Source of the DNA: JAWKWH01 sp965204295 | Lineage (GTDB): Bacteria; Pseudomonadota; Alphaproteobacteria; Rhizobiales; Rhizobiaceae | Length of the DNA stretch: 64,000 nucleotides | Assembly: GCA_965204295.1 (NCBI GenBank) | Contig: OZ241973.1 | Span: forward strand, 1,178,001 to 1,242,000 | Direction: 5' to 3' | Part shown: in pieces, positions 18,344 through 28,610 of the stretch | How the letters are laid out: every line of letters begins with the position of its first letter | Position numbering within the stretch: position 1 is the stretch's first letter | Notes under the pieces: model-generated | Seen by the model: the letters and a program-made list of their open reading frames with translations, nothing else | What the model was told of the DNA's origin: nothing | Databases searched by the model: none | Translations under genes and position numbers: made by a program

Positions 18344-19306
18344 ATGTCCGATGCGATGACCACAAACCGGCAGTTCGTGTTCCTGTTGGTCGACAAGTTC
18401 TCGATGTTCTCGCTGTCCGCGGCCATTGACACGCTTCGTTCGGTCAACCGTCTGACGGGCCATGATTTCTATCAATGGACCACGGTATCGCCTGACGGGG
18501 AATCGGTTTTCGCGTCGAACGGTCTGCCTCTGAAAGTCGACTACGCCGTTTCGGACATGCCTTCGGGCGATATCCTGTTCGTATGCGCCGGCCTGACGAC
18601 GGAATTCGCCGGTAAAAGCAAGGTTCTCGGCACATTGCGGAACTGGGGCCGGCGAGGCGGACGCATCGGAGCGCTCTCGGTCGGTTCCCACATACTCGCG
18701 GAGGCGGGCCAGCTGGAAGAACACCGCTGCACGATCCACTGGGAAAACCGCGCCGGATTTCAGGAACGCTTTCCGGACATCGAATGCACCGGCAATGTTT
18801 TTGAAATCGACCGCAAGCGCTACACATGCGCGGGCGGCACGACATCCATCGATCTGATGCTGGAGATCGTGCGCGGCGATTTTGGCGCCGAAATCGCCAA
18901 TGAAGTCGCCAATCAGTTCCAGCATGAGCGGATCCGGACGGCCACGGACAGGCAGCGGGTCGGTCCGGAACGGGATCTGACCGGCAAATCCGAGAAACTA
19001 CGCAAGATCGTCGAGCTGATGGCCGATAATCTCGACGAGCCGTATTCGGCCGTTCAACTGGCCAAATCGGCGGGATTGTCGGTGCGGCAAGTCGAGCGGC
19101 TGTTCTTGCGCCACCTCAACATGACCCCCGGCCGATACTACATGCGGCTAAGGCTTGAGCGGGCGCGCGAACTGCTTCGTCAAACCAACATGCCCATTCT
19201 GGATGTGGCGATCGCGACGGGCTTCACGTCGCACTCGTATTTCGCGCAAAGTTACCGCGTACTGTTTGGACGTCCGCCGAGCGAAGAACGGCGCACCGCT
19301 TATTGA
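18344..19306 (+). CDS. GlxA-family AraC-type transcriptional regulator
   Basis: A 320-residue regulator with a DJ-1/PfpI-like N-terminal domain (residues about 10-185, with FVFLLVDKFSMFSLSAAIDT and the nucleophile-elbow-like IGALSVGSHILAEAG) and a C-terminal AraC DNA-binding domain (about 215-315). The latter has two HTH units: LAKSAGLSVRQVERLFLRHL and ILDVAIATGFTSHSYFAQSY. The elbow Cys of true DJ-1 enzymes is replaced by Ser, as usual in regulators. Such proteins often control carnitine, choline, glycine betaine or arginine catabolism. Here the target is not evident: the next gene, edd, is convergent. It appears intact, unlike everything to its left. Confidence 0.9.
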   Translation: MSDAMTTNRQFVFLLVDKFSMFSLSAAIDTLRSVNRLTGHDFYQWTTVSPDGESVFASNGLPLKVDYAVSDMPSGDILFVCAGLTTEFAGKSKVLGTLRNWGRRGGRIGALSVGSHILAEAGQLEEHRCTIHWENRAGFQERFPDIECTGNVFEIDRKRYTCAGGTTSIDLMLEIVRGDFGAEIANEVANQFQHERIRTATDRQRVGPERDLTGKSEKLRKIVELMADNLDEPYSAVQLAKSAGLSVRQVERLFLRHLNMTPGRYYMRLRLERARELLRQTNMPILDVAIATGFTSHSYFAQSYRVLFGRPPSEERRTAY

Positions 19307-19430
19307 CCGGCGGCGGGGCGTTAGGACAAGGCGCGGCCTTTCGGAGTGCCGTTTTCGAAAGGTGTTTTTTCGAAGTTTGCCGGCTTTGAAATTCTGTATC
19401 ATCACCGGAGCATTTGCATGGATTTGTGAT

Positions 19431-21245
19431 CTAAAATATCGTCGCGCCCTTCTCCGCCGTCCCGACACGCTCTCTGAAGCCGGCAAACAATTCTCGTCCG
19501 AAACCGTATTGGTCCGAATCCGGACCGGGTTTTGGCGACGGTCGCGATTCCAGCTCCCCGGCAGCCACCCTGGCTTCCAGAACGCCCGATTCCGCGTCCA
19601 GACAAACGATTTCGCCATCGCGAACCTTGCCGACCGGGCCGCCGTCCATGGCTTCCGGCGTCACATGGATTGCAGCCGGCACCTTTCCGGACGCTCCGGA
19701 CATCCGGCCGTCGGTCACCAGCGCGACCTTGAAACCGCGATCCTGCAAGACGCCAAGATAGGGTGTCAATTTGTGCAATTCCGGCATACCGTTGGCTCTC
19801 GGACCCTGGCGGCGGACAATAACCACGCAATCCTTGTCGAGTTCCCCCGCCTCGAAAGCCGGCCTCAAATCCGACTGATCGTCAAGAACGACCGCGGGCG
19901 CCTTGATGACGCGGTTCTCCGGCCTGACCGCCGAAATCTTGATGATCGCCGTGCCCAGATTGCCCCTCAGCACCCTTATTCCGCCGGTCGGTTGAAACGC
20001 CTCGCTGAAACGCGCGACAATCCCCGGATCTCCGCTCCTTTCGGGAGCCGGTGCGCGAACGACCGTTCCGTTCCCCGAGAGCTTCGCCTCAACCGCATAG
20101 GCCCGCAGACCGCCGCCCCACACGGTGCCGACATCTTCGTACAGCAATCCCGCATCGAGCAACTCGCGGATAAGGAAGCCAAGCCCTCCGGCCGCCGCGA
20201 AGTGATTCACATCCGCCGATCCGTTGGGATAGACGCGCGCCAACAGCGGCACCTGATCGGAAATATCCGAAATGTCCCGCCAGGTGAGGCTGATGCCCGC
20301 CGCCGCCGCGATGGCAATCAGATGCATCGTGTGGTTCGTCGAACCGCCCGTTGCGTTAAGGCCGGCCACCGCGTTCACAATCGACCGTTCATCTATCATC
20401 CGACCGACCGGCGTATATTCATCGCCGAGCGCCGTGATCGCGAGGGCGCGTTTCGCCGCCTCCGCCGTTAGGGCGTCGCGCAGGGGCGTTCCCGGATTGA
20501 CGAAGGATGAGCCGGGTGTATGGAGACCCATGAATTCCATCAGCATCTGATTGGAGTTTGCGGTGCCGTAGAATGTGCAGGTGCCCGGACCATGATATGA
20601 TTTGGATTCCGCTTCCAGCAATTCATCCCTGCCGACCCTGCCTTCGGCGTAGAGCTGGCGAATACGCGCCTTTTCGCTGTTGGGAAGCCCTGACGTCATC
20701 GGGCCTGCGGGAATAAAGACAGCCGGCAAATGACCAAAGACGAGGGCGGCGATCGTCAGACCCGGCACGATCTTGTCGCAAACGCCGAGATAGACAGCCG
20801 CATCGAACATGCCGTGTGACAGACCGACCGCCGCCGACATGGCGATGACATCGCGGGAAAACAGCGACAGTTCCATGCCGGGCTGGCCCTGGGTGACGCC
20901 ATCGCACATCGCCGGCACGCCGCCCGCGACCTGGGCAACGCCGCCGGCCTCGCGCGCGGCCTGTTTGATCAGGGCGGGAAAGGTTTCGAAAGGCTGATGG
21001 GCCGACAACATGTCGTTGTAGGACGTGATGATGCCCAAATTCGGCGCCACGTCTCCAGCCAGACCGGCCTTGTCACCGGAATTACAGGCGGCGAAACCGT
21101 GAGCGAGATTGCCGCAGGAAAGACGGCTGCGTCCCGGACCTTCCTCGGCATATCGGTCGAGGCGACCGAGATAGGCCGCCCGGTCCGGTTTCGATCTTTC
21201 GGTAATACGCTCGGTGATCGCGGCGATTTTCGCGGTGACGGTCAT
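19431..21245 (-). CDS. edd: Phosphogluconate dehydratase
   Basis: Dehydrates 6-phosphogluconate to 2-keto-3-deoxy-6-phosphogluconate in the Entner-Doudoroff pathway. The 604-residue length and sequence fit the IlvD/Edd family: [20 protein letters not shown], the Fe-S/Mg region [60 protein letters not shown] and the C-terminal [20 protein letters not shown]. The ATG overlaps the pgl stop by 4 bases (ATGA), so it is the last gene of zwf-pgl-edd. The aldolase (eda) is not in the window. Confidence 0.96.
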   Translation of the reverse strand: MTVTAKIAAITERITERSKPDRAAYLGRLDRYAEEGPGRSRLSCGNLAHGFAACNSGDKAGLAGDVAPNLGIITSYNDMLSAHQPFETFPALIKQAAREAGGVAQVAGGVPAMCDGVTQGQPGMELSLFSRDVIAMSAAVGLSHGMFDAAVYLGVCDKIVPGLTIAALVFGHLPAVFIPAGPMTSGLPNSEKARIRQLYAEGRVGRDELLEAESKSYHGPGTCTFYGTANSNQMLMEFMGLHTPGSSFVNPGTPLRDALTAEAAKRALAITALGDEYTPVGRMIDERSIVNAVAGLNATGGSTNHTMHLIAIAAAAGISLTWRDISDISDQVPLLARVYPNGSADVNHFAAAGGLGFLIRELLDAGLLYEDVGTVWGGGLRAYAVEAKLSGNGTVVRAPAPERSGDPGIVARFSEAFQPTGGIRVLRGNLGTAIIKISAVRPENRVIKAPAVVLDDQSDLRPAFEAGELDKDCVVIVRRQGPRANGMPELHKLTPYLGVLQDRGFKVALVTDGRMSGASGKVPAAIHVTPEAMDGGPVGKVRDGEIVCLDAESGVLEARVAAGELESRPSPKPGPDSDQYGFGRELFAGFRERVGTAEKGATIF

Positions 21246-21943
21246 GATGCGACTCCAGCCGCCCAGAAGATTTCCGCCGGTTGCGCGCAGCGTTCGAGAA
21301 CCGTCCGGATGGGCGCGTTTTTCCTGCTTGCCAGAATGTCGGCAAGCAGTTCCTTTTTTTCCAGACCTTCAATATGCACGAAAATACGGCGAAATTGTTT
21401 TAAGCCGGCTAACGTCAATGTCAGTCTCGTTTCGCCGGCCGTATCGGAGCGCACGGCGAGAAACGGTTTCGGCCCTTCCGGATCGAGCAAGCAGTCGAGA
21501 TTGCCGGCATCCGGAAAGATTGATGCGGTATGGCCATCCACCCCCATGCCGAGGACGGCAATATCGGGAGGAAAAGGCAACCGGGAATAGGCTTGACCCG
21601 CGACCCCGACGGCCTCGGCGACATCGCCCCGCCGATACAATCCGACAAATTTTGCCGCCGCGGCGTTGGCCTGCAGCAGATTGAGGGTCACCATGCGCTC
21701 ATTGGAACGTTCGTTCGACGATGGCACGAATCGCTCGTCCACCAGCATGACGGTGACGGCGCTCCAGTCGATTTGTCTGCGCGCCAGGGCGCGAAAAAAA
21801 ACAGCCGGCGTGGAGCCGCCGGATACCGCGAGCACGGCTCGACCGCGCTTTTCGATAGCCGTATCGAGCCGGTTCGCAACCGCTTCGGCCAAGGTCGCGC
21901 CAAGAAGCCGTGGCGTCGCGAATTCATGCCACTGAACCGCCAT
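21242..21943 (-). CDS. pgl: 6-phosphogluconolactonase
   Basis: Hydrolyses 6-phosphogluconolactone to 6-phosphogluconate. From ATG 21943 the protein has 233 residues with the SugI/NagB-like fold: [38 protein letters not shown] and [20 protein letters not shown]. The longer frame from 22084 lies inside zwf and lacks family similarity, whereas ATG 21943 shares one base with the zwf stop (TAATG), which strongly favours it. Middle gene of the operon. Confidence 0.94.
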   Translation of the reverse strand: MAVQWHEFATPRLLGATLAEAVANRLDTAIEKRGRAVLAVSGGSTPAVFFRALARRQIDWSAVTVMLVDERFVPSSNERSNERMVTLNLLQANAAAAKFVGLYRRGDVAEAVGVAGQAYSRLPFPPDIAVLGMGVDGHTASIFPDAGNLDCLLDPEGPKPFLAVRSDTAGETRLTLTLAGLKQFRRIFVHIEGLEKKELLADILASRKNAPIRTVLERCAQPAEIFWAAGVAS

Positions 21944-23415
21944 TACCCGCTCTCGTGCCATGTGCGCCCATCGCGCTCGATCAGCGCTATGGCCGCGGAC
22001 GGCCCCCAGGTTCCCGATGTATAGCCGCGGGTTTCCTGGCGGGTTTCCTCCCACGCCGCCAGAATCGGATCGACCCAGCGCCATGCCGCCTCAACCTCGT
22101 CACGGCGCATGAACAGAGTTTGATTGCCGCGTATGACATCCATGATCAGCCGCTCGTAGGCGTCGGGATTGCGCACGGCGAATGCCGCCGCGAAACTCAT
22201 GTCGAGCGGCACATGGCGCAGCCGCATGCCGCCGGGGCCCGGATCCTTGATCATGATCCATTGCTTTACGCCTTCGTCCGGTTGCAGCCGGATGACCAGT
22301 TGATTGGCGTGAACGTGACCGGCGGTTCCACCGAATATCGAGTGTGGAATCGGTTTGAACTGAATCACAATCTCCGAAACGCGGCTCGCCATGCGCTTGC
22401 CGGTCCGCAGATAAAACGGGACGCCGGCCCACCGCCAGTTCTCGACCTCCGCCTTGATGGCCACGAACGTTTCGGTGCTGCTTTCGCCATCGTTCAGTTC
22501 GGTCAGGTATCCCGGGACCGCTCCGTCGGTCGATGCTCCCGCCCGGTACTGCCCCCGAACCGTCGCCCTTGGGGCGTTCGCCGGGCCGACCGGCGCCAGC
22601 GCCCGAAGCACTTTCAGCTTTTCGTCGCGTACCGCATCGGCATCCATGGATGACGGCGCCTCCATCGCAACGAGACACAAAAGCTGCAAAATGTGGTTCT
22701 GCACCATGTCCCGCAACGCGCCGGCGCGATCATAGTAGCTGATCCTGCCTTCAAGACCCACGGTTTCGGCAACGGTGATCTGCACGTGATCAACATGGGC
22801 CGAATTCCAAAGCGGTTCGAACAGAGCGTTGGCGAACCGCAAAGCCATGAGGTTCTGCACCGTCTCCTTTCCTAGATAGTGATCGATGCGGAAAATCTGC
22901 TTCTCGGCGAACACCGCTCCGATCGTGTCATTGAGCGCCAAAGCCGATTCCAGATCCCGCCCGATCGGTTTTTCAACCACGATACGCGCATTGTCGCTGA
23001 TCATTCCATTGTCGCGGATATGGTTGCAGAAATTGCCAAAAAGCGACGGGCCGACTGCCAGATAGAACGCCCTGCAGCGATCGCTTTGCCCGATTTCCCG
23101 CTTCAATTCGGCAAATCCGGCTCCGGATTTCGCATCGACGGAAACATAAGTCAGGCGATCAAGAAACGCCGCCAGACCGTCATCGGTGATTTCATCCGCG
23201 CTTACATGCGCGCGCAAAGCCTCCTCGGCGGACTGACGGTATTGCGCATCGTCCATCGCCGATCGCGATGCACCGATTATCCGCGTCGGCTCCGAGAACT
23301 GACCCGCCTGCTGACGATGATAGAGCGCAGGCAGAAGTTTGCGCTCGGCAAGATCGCCGGTCGCGCCGAATATGACAAAATCAAACGGACTGACCGGGAT
23401 GGTTTGGCTTGTCAT
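21943..23415 (-). CDS. zwf: Glucose-6-phosphate 1-dehydrogenase
   Basis: Oxidises glucose 6-phosphate to the lactone with NAD(P)+, the entry to the Entner-Doudoroff and oxidative pentose phosphate routes. Of 490 residues, the Rossmann signature is FGATGDLAERKLLPAL near residue 14 and the active-site motif is RIDHYLGKETVQNL with catalytic His. The conserved PFYLRTGKRM is also present. First gene of zwf-pgl-edd; the aldehyde dehydrogenase gene is divergent, leaving 155 bases between the two starts. Confidence 0.97.
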   Translation of the reverse strand: MTSQTIPVSPFDFVIFGATGDLAERKLLPALYHRQQAGQFSEPTRIIGASRSAMDDAQYRQSAEEALRAHVSADEITDDGLAAFLDRLTYVSVDAKSGAGFAELKREIGQSDRCRAFYLAVGPSLFGNFCNHIRDNGMISDNARIVVEKPIGRDLESALALNDTIGAVFAEKQIFRIDHYLGKETVQNLMALRFANALFEPLWNSAHVDHVQITVAETVGLEGRISYYDRAGALRDMVQNHILQLLCLVAMEAPSSMDADAVRDEKLKVLRALAPVGPANAPRATVRGQYRAGASTDGAVPGYLTELNDGESSTETFVAIKAEVENWRWAGVPFYLRTGKRMASRVSEIVIQFKPIPHSIFGGTAGHVHANQLVIRLQPDEGVKQWIMIKDPGPGGMRLRHVPLDMSFAAAFAVRNPDAYERLIMDVIRGNQTLFMRRDEVEAAWRWVDPILAAWEETRQETRGYTSGTWGPSAAIALIERDGRTWHESG

Positions 23416-23570
23416 TCACACAAATCCGATTTTTGCACATGCTATAATCTAATCGATTTAAAAACGCCAGTGGCCCAATGTTACACCTTTGCGACACATG
23501 GCTTTGCCGCTACAGATAGTCTCGGCCCGCGACCGTCGACATCAACCTACCTTAGCGAAGGATGCAACCG
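23416..23570. promoter_or_regulatory. Divergent promoter region between zwf and the aldehyde dehydrogenase gene
   Basis: This AT-richer gap should hold both promoters. On the zwf strand a TATAGC-like -10 (complement of GCTATA at 23440-23445) is plausible, but I see no matching -35 and no palindromic operator that I can name. Confidence 0.35.
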
Positions 23571-25046
23571 ATGGGTATGCACATTTCCCGAACGATCGCC
23601 GAAGGTTTTGCGTTCATGCAATTCATCGACGGAAAGGACATGGACTCCAAGTCGGGTGAGCGCGTCGATGTGGTCTGCCCTTCCGACGGCAGGATTTTCG
23701 CTTCCATTCCCGCATCAGACAAGGCGGATGTCGACCGCGCGGTGACCGCGGCGAGAAAGGCATTTGATGAAGGGCCGTGGCGATGCATGCCCGCCTTTGA
23801 ACGGGGCCGGATTTTGAGCAGGCTTGCCCGATTGGTTGAAAAGAACGGCGAGGAACTGGCGGCGCTGGAATCCAGAGATACCGGAAAACCGATCCGGCAG
23901 GGCAAGGCCGATGTTGCGGCGGCCTGCCGGTATTGCGAATTTTATGGCGGGACCGGCGACAAAGTCCATGGCGATACAATTCCGTTTCTTGATGGTTATA
24001 CGGCACTGACTCTCCGCGAACCGCACGGCGTCGTGGCCGGCATCATTCCCTGGAACTACCCGCTTCAGATCGGCGCCCGGATCATCGGCGCCGCGCTCGC
24101 CATGGGCAATACGCTGGTCGTCAAACCGGCGGAAGACGCTTCGCTTACCGCAATTCGGATTGCGCGGCTCGCATCGGAGGCGGGTCTCCCGGAGGGCGTT
24201 CTCAACATTGTGACCGGGTATGGCGCAACCGCCGGCGCCGGACTGTCGGCTCATCCCGGCGTCGATTACGTGACCTTCACGGGATCGCCGGCCACGGGAA
24301 CCGCAATTCAGAGGGCCGCAGCCAAAAACAATCGCGGCGTCACAATGGAGCTTGGCGGCAAGTCGCCGCAAATCGTCTTCGCCGACGCCGATATCGAAGC
24401 CGCGCTTCCCGTGCTCGTCAATGCGATCATCCAGAACGGCGGCCAGACCTGCTCGGCGGGAAGTCGCGTGCTGATCGAGAGATCGGTCTACAAGGATGTC
24501 GCCCGGGAACTCGCCGACCGATTCAAAACGCTGACGGCCGGACCGCACGACGCCGATCCCGATATCGGTCCGCTGATAAACGCAAAACAGCGGGAACGCG
24601 TCGCCGGATTTGTGTCGGGTGCAAAGGAGGCCGGCGTCGAACTGCTCGCCGAAGGGTCCGTTGCCGCCGACGCGCCCAAGGGCGGATATTACTTCCCCGC
24701 CGCGTTGTTCGGCCCCGTCGACCCGGACGCGGCAATCGCCCGGGAAGAAGTTTTCGGACCCGTGCTGTCGCTGTTCGCCTTCGAGGACGAGGCCGACGCC
24801 ATCCGGCTCGCCAACGACAGCGACTACGGTCTGGTCGCCGGCGTATGGACCCGCGATGGCGGCAGGCAGCACCGTGTCGCCAGGGCGGTGCGCGCCGGCC
24901 AGATATTCATCAACGGCTATGGCGCGGGCGGCGGAATCGAACTGCCGTTCGGCGGTTTCAAAAAATCCGGCCATGGCCGCGAAAAGGGCTTCGAGGCGCT
25001 TTACGACATGAGCGCGACGAAAACCATCGTCTTCAATCACGGCTGA
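23571..25046 (+). CDS. NAD(P)-dependent aldehyde dehydrogenase
   Basis: Oxidises an aldehyde to its acid. The 491-residue protein has the ALDH landmarks: IIPWNYPLQIGARIIGAALA (cofactor site), TFTGSPATGTAIQ, catalytic-base motif MELGGKSPQ, nucleophile motif NGGQTCSAGSR and FGGFKKSGHGREKG near the C-terminus. I chose ATG 23571 because a GAAGGA lies nine bases before it; an ATG at 23562 is too close to that site. The substrate is unknown; gamma-aminobutyraldehyde- or betaine-aldehyde-like enzymes are similar. The SDR gene follows after 28 bases, suggesting a joint alcohol/aldehyde oxidation route. Confidence 0.92.
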   Translation: MGMHISRTIAEGFAFMQFIDGKDMDSKSGERVDVVCPSDGRIFASIPASDKADVDRAVTAARKAFDEGPWRCMPAFERGRILSRLARLVEKNGEELAALESRDTGKPIRQGKADVAAACRYCEFYGGTGDKVHGDTIPFLDGYTALTLREPHGVVAGIIPWNYPLQIGARIIGAALAMGNTLVVKPAEDASLTAIRIARLASEAGLPEGVLNIVTGYGATAGAGLSAHPGVDYVTFTGSPATGTAIQRAAAKNNRGVTMELGGKSPQIVFADADIEAALPVLVNAIIQNGGQTCSAGSRVLIERSVYKDVARELADRFKTLTAGPHDADPDIGPLINAKQRERVAGFVSGAKEAGVELLAEGSVAADAPKGGYYFPAALFGPVDPDAAIAREEVFGPVLSLFAFEDEADAIRLANDSDYGLVAGVWTRDGGRQHRVARAVRAGQIFINGYGAGGGIELPFGGFKKSGHGREKGFEALYDMSATKTIVFNHG

Positions 25047-25074
25047 CAACCGAATCGCATTCCGGGAGAATCCA

Positions 25075-25824
25075 ATGGGACGCCTTGCAGGCAAGACGGC
25101 AATCATAACCGGTGCGGCCTCCGGTTTCGGCGAGGGGATGGCGAAGCGTTTCGCGGAAGAAGGCGCAAAAGTGGTTGTCGCCGACCTCAATACCAGGGAT
25201 GCGGACAGGGTGGCCGGGGAGATTGGAGACGCGGCCGCGGCGGTTTCCGCGGATGTGTCCAGGAGGGACGACATCGACGCCGCGGTCGACGCCGCGATGA
25301 CCTTGTCGGGCCGGGTCGACATCATGGTCAACAACGCGGGATTTACCCATCGCAACGGCGACCTGACGCAGGTCGACGAGGACACTTTCGATCTGATCTA
25401 TGCGGTCAACATGAAGGCGATCTATCACGCGACGCTTGCGGTCGCCCCGATCATGGAAGCGCAGGGCGGCGGCGTGGTCATCAACACCGCCTCAACCGCC
25501 GGGCTGCGCCCGCGTCCCGGTCTGACCTGGTACAACGCCTCGAAGGGCTGGACCGTTACCGCCACAAAATCAATGGCGGTCGAACTGGCGCCGAAGAACA
25601 TCCGGGTCAATTGCCTCTGCCCGGTCGCCGGCGAGACGGGAATGCTGGCGCGGTTCATGGGCGAGGATACGCCGGAAATCCGGGAGAAGTTCAAATCGGT
25701 CATCCCGCTCGGGCGATTTTCAACACCGCTCGATATTGCAAACGCCGCACTCTGGCTGGCGTCCGATGAAGCCGAATTCATTACCGGCGTCGCCCTTGAG
25801 GTTGATGGCGGGCGCTGCGTCTGA
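25075..25824 (+). CDS. SDR-family oxidoreductase (FabG-like)
   Basis: A classical short-chain dehydrogenase of 249 residues: nucleotide motif TGAASGFGEG near the start, NNAGFTHRNGD, catalytic Ser in NTASTAG, and the Tyr-x-x-x-Lys motif in WYNASKG. The end ITGVALEVDGGRCV is typical. A GGGAG site precedes the ATG. It sits between the aldehyde dehydrogenase and a solute carrier gene, so a small catabolic operon is likely. Substrate unknown. Confidence 0.9.
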   Translation: MGRLAGKTAIITGAASGFGEGMAKRFAEEGAKVVVADLNTRDADRVAGEIGDAAAAVSADVSRRDDIDAAVDAAMTLSGRVDIMVNNAGFTHRNGDLTQVDEDTFDLIYAVNMKAIYHATLAVAPIMEAQGGGVVINTASTAGLRPRPGLTWYNASKGWTVTATKSMAVELAPKNIRVNCLCPVAGETGMLARFMGEDTPEIREKFKSVIPLGRFSTPLDIANAALWLASDEAEFITGVALEVDGGRCV

Positions 25825-25875
25825 TCAGATGGCGACCATGATTCCTACGGCTGAATTTCCACGCCCGCGACCGGC

Positions 25876-27642
25876 ATGACCGGCGAACAACTGTTTTTGT
25901 TCTGCCTGCTCGGCGCGATGTTCGCCATGCTCGTATGGGGCCGGGTGCGCTATGACATGGTCGGTTTCGGCGTGCTGATCGTCGCGGTCGGCGGCGGTGC
26001 GGTCGATCCCCACGATGCGTTCAGGGGGTTTGGCCACGAAGCCGTCATCATCATCGCGCTGGTGCTGATTGCGTCGCGGGCCCTGATCAATTCCGGCGCG
26101 GTCGAACTCCTGGCCGGCTTTGTCGTTTCGGCTACAAGGCCCTTGCCGGCGCATATCTCCGTCATGGCGGTCGCGGGTGCGGCATTGTCGGCCGTCATAA
26201 ACAATGTGGCGGCGCTGGTGATCTTGATGACGCTGGACATGGAGGCGGCGCGAAAGGCAAGGCGAGCGATTTCGTTGTCCTTGATGCCGTTGTCCTTCGC
26301 CACCATTCTCGGCGGCATGATCACCATGATCGGCACGCCGCCCAACATCGTCATCGCGCAGTATCGCACGGGCGTGGCCGGCGAACCGTTCGCAATGTTC
26401 GATTTCGCGCCGGTCGGCCTGATTTGCGCCACCGTCGGAATCGTCTTCGTCGCCGCCGTCGGATGGCGGCTGATACCGCGGCGCGGCGCGGCAAGCGCAA
26501 CGTCGGAAGACGATCCGCGATTTGTCGCCGAGGCCAGAGCGCCCGAAAATTCCGCATTGATCGGAAAGACGCCACGCGATCTTTATGAACTTTGCGAAGA
26601 CAACGACATTCTCCTGGTCGGTCTCGTGCGCCGGGGAAAACGATTGCGCGGCCTTGCGGAGGATGAGGAAATCCGCAAGGGTGATTTTCTCGTGCTCGAA
26701 GGCCACGCCAGGGCGATCGAGGCGTTCGCCGGCGCGGCGGGACTGCAATTCGCCGGCGCGGAAAAACACGGCGGCATGACCGGAAAATCCCTGAAACTCG
26801 TCGAAGCCGTCGTCACCGATTCCTCGCGCATCTCCGGTCGCACCGCTTGGGATCTGCGAGTGCTCCACCGGCGTGGCGTCACGCTTCTCGGCATTTCGCG
26901 GCAGGGCCGGCGCATTCGGGACAGGGTTCGCAAAACCGCCGTGCGACCCGGCGATGTGCTGCTTTTGATGGGAACGGAGACGCGCATCGCCGAAACCGTC
27001 GAATGGCTTGGAGTTCTTCCGATCGCCGACCGCCGTCACGCCGTGATCCAGCGATCGAAGGCGGTGATCGCGATCGGTCTGTTTGCGGCGGCCATCGCCG
27101 CTTCGGTAACGGGGTTGACCGAATTGCCCATAGCGCTCGCCGCCGCGGTGGCAGGATATGCGTTGCTCAACATTATCGGCCCGAGGGAGGTTTATGAATC
27201 CGTCGAATGGCCCGTGATCGTGCTGTTGGCGTCGCTGATCCCGCTGGGCGCGGCGCTGGAGGAAAACGGCGGCACGAAACTGATCGCCGAAGGCATCGTT
27301 TCGCTTTCCGGCGGTCTGCCCGCCTGGGCCATCCTGACGATCGTCATGGTCACGACCATGACGCTTTCCGATTTCCTGAACAACGTCGCCACGGCGCTGA
27401 TCGCCGCCCCGGTCGCCGTCGATGTCGCCGATGCGCTCGACGTTTCGTCCGATCCGTTTCTCATGGGCGTGGCGGTCGCCGCGTCCTGCGCGTTCCTCAC
27501 CCCCATCGGCCACAAGAACAACACGATCATCATGGGCCCCGGCAATTATCGGTTCGGCGATTACTGGCGTCTGGGCCTGCCGCTGGAGATCATCATCATC
27601 ACCGTGTCGGCGCCCGCAATCCTGTTCTTCTGGCCGTTGTGA
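25876..27642 (+). CDS. SLC13/DASS-type permease with two RCK_C domains
   Basis: A 588-residue inner-membrane carrier. An N-terminal membrane half (about 1-200, with LSAVINNVAALVILMTLDME and MIGTPPNIVIAQYRTG) and a C-terminal membrane half (about 395-588, with SDFLNNVATALIAAPVAVDV and HKNNTIIMGPGNYRFGDYW) flank two cytosolic TrkA-C/RCK_C domains near 215-290 and 300-375. This is the CitT/ArsB-like layout, probably importing a dicarboxylate, sulfate or similar anion with Na+. It follows the SDR gene by 51 bases and may be the uptake step for its substrate. Substrate not deducible. Confidence 0.88.
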   Translation: MTGEQLFLFCLLGAMFAMLVWGRVRYDMVGFGVLIVAVGGGAVDPHDAFRGFGHEAVIIIALVLIASRALINSGAVELLAGFVVSATRPLPAHISVMAVAGAALSAVINNVAALVILMTLDMEAARKARRAISLSLMPLSFATILGGMITMIGTPPNIVIAQYRTGVAGEPFAMFDFAPVGLICATVGIVFVAAVGWRLIPRRGAASATSEDDPRFVAEARAPENSALIGKTPRDLYELCEDNDILLVGLVRRGKRLRGLAEDEEIRKGDFLVLEGHARAIEAFAGAAGLQFAGAEKHGGMTGKSLKLVEAVVTDSSRISGRTAWDLRVLHRRGVTLLGISRQGRRIRDRVRKTAVRPGDVLLLMGTETRIAETVEWLGVLPIADRRHAVIQRSKAVIAIGLFAAAIAASVTGLTELPIALAAAVAGYALLNIIGPREVYESVEWPVIVLLASLIPLGAALEENGGTKLIAEGIVSLSGGLPAWAILTIVMVTTMTLSDFLNNVATALIAAPVAVDVADALDVSSDPFLMGVAVAASCAFLTPIGHKNNTIIMGPGNYRFGDYWRLGLPLEIIIITVSAPAILFFWPL

Positions 27643-27886
27643 GTTCGGCGTCGCCCGTTGCAATGGCCTCGACGGCAAACAGACTCCGGCACTCGATACC
27701 GTTTTGCAACTTGGAACACGGCCTCATTAAATCGCAACCGGATACGAATTGAAGCGAGTTTGAATCACAATCCGACTTCAAACGGAACCCGATTTATGAA
27801 AACGCGTCCTGGGAACCTAGCGCCTCCTTTCGTGATTTTACACACCGCCTTCGCTTCGCTCAGATTCACTGAAGAACGATCGGCGT
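27643..27886. other. Convergent intergenic region after the SLC13 gene
   Basis: No gene or clear terminator is recognised. The region lies between the plus-strand carrier gene and the 3' end of a minus-strand remnant. Confidence 0.3.
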
Positions 27887-28405
27887 TCAGGGCTGCATTC
27901 TGTTGGCCTCGAAAGTCCCCGACCCGCCCGAGCAACCGCATGTTGAGGGATGCAGGCACGACAGGCGGAAAAGCGATTCAAGACGGTCGGGCGAGGCGAA
28001 CTCCAAATCCGTCAGTTCGAACCGCATGAAAGTGTCTTCGTCATTGGGGAGCGGATCATTCACAGCGACCGTCATCGTTGCGCTGCCCTCCGCAGGATCA
28101 ATCCGGCTGTCGCCCAACAGACCGAAAGCGAGGTTCTTTTTATGGGTCGCCGAACCGCTCAGGAACCCCGCACCTTTAAATTCTTATCCGACTAAGTCAA
28201 GGATGAAAGCCAGATACCAGGCCACGCCGATCCCCTGAAAATCTCCTCTCAATTTCCCGGTCCAATATCCGAGAGTGAGACGCATCGTGGCCGGATGCCG
28301 CTTTGGCAGCATCGGGATGACCGTATTTCGGGCCGGCGCTGATCTTTCCAACAATTGAAGCAAGATGGCTTCCTCCTTTGTTAACTGTTGGTCCAAGAGG
28401 ACCAA
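27887..28405 (-). pseudogene. Hypothetical gene with in-frame TAA
   Basis: From ATG 28405 the frame gives LTKEEAILLQLLERSAPARN, TMRLTLGYWTGKLRGDFQ and VAWYLAFILDLVG, then TAA at 28184-28186. The same frame continues without a shift: EFKGAGFLSGSATHKKNLAF, GDSRIDPAEGSATMTVAVND, FMRFELTDLEFASPDRLESL and CLHPSTCGCSGGSG, ending at 27887. The product without the stop would be about 172 residues. Both halves look protein-like and neither is a family I know. A nonsense mutation is the simplest reading; two unrelated small genes is the alternative. Confidence 0.35.
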
Positions 28406-28427
28406 CAGCGGAATTTTGACGCGGTCA

Positions 28428-28610
28428 TCATATCGTCAAAGGTAAGTTCACCTCGATGCATCGTCTCGTTGTTTCGCAAACTTCTTTTTCACCTCCATCG
28501 GTACATTTTTCAACCGATATGCAGAGCTCAGCTGCGATGACATTGCTCACAGTCAGCGGGATAGCGAAAACGGTGGCCGAGACGATGACGGCAAGTGCAT
28601 GATTCTTCAT
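28428..28610 (-). CDS. Small exported cysteine-containing protein
   Basis: A 60-residue protein with a clear Sec signal peptide (MKNHALAVIVSATVFAIPLT ... NVIAAE) and a short mature part holding four Cys (ELCISVEKC, EKEVCETTRRC), probably forming two disulfides in the periplasm. Function unknown. It lies just upstream of the 27887-28405 remnant on the same strand (22 bases apart) and may have been its partner. Confidence 0.5.
   Translation of the reverse strand: MKNHALAVIVSATVFAIPLTVSNVIAAELCISVEKCTDGGEKEVCETTRRCIEVNLPLTI

Noticed and set aside
19155..20471. 438-codon plus-strand frame over edd
   Set aside because: Antisense to a certain edd gene; Arg-rich and without motifs.
25825..27678. 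617-codon open frame opposite the SLC13 gene
   Set aside because: Low-complexity antisense shadow of a high-GC membrane-protein gene; no family features.
15999..28186. In-frame TAG, TGA and TAA codons as recoding (pyrrolysine, selenocysteine)
   Set aside because: All three stop codons occur, always in genes with other damage or next to IS elements, and no recoding machinery or structure is visible. Nonsense mutations are the simpler explanation.
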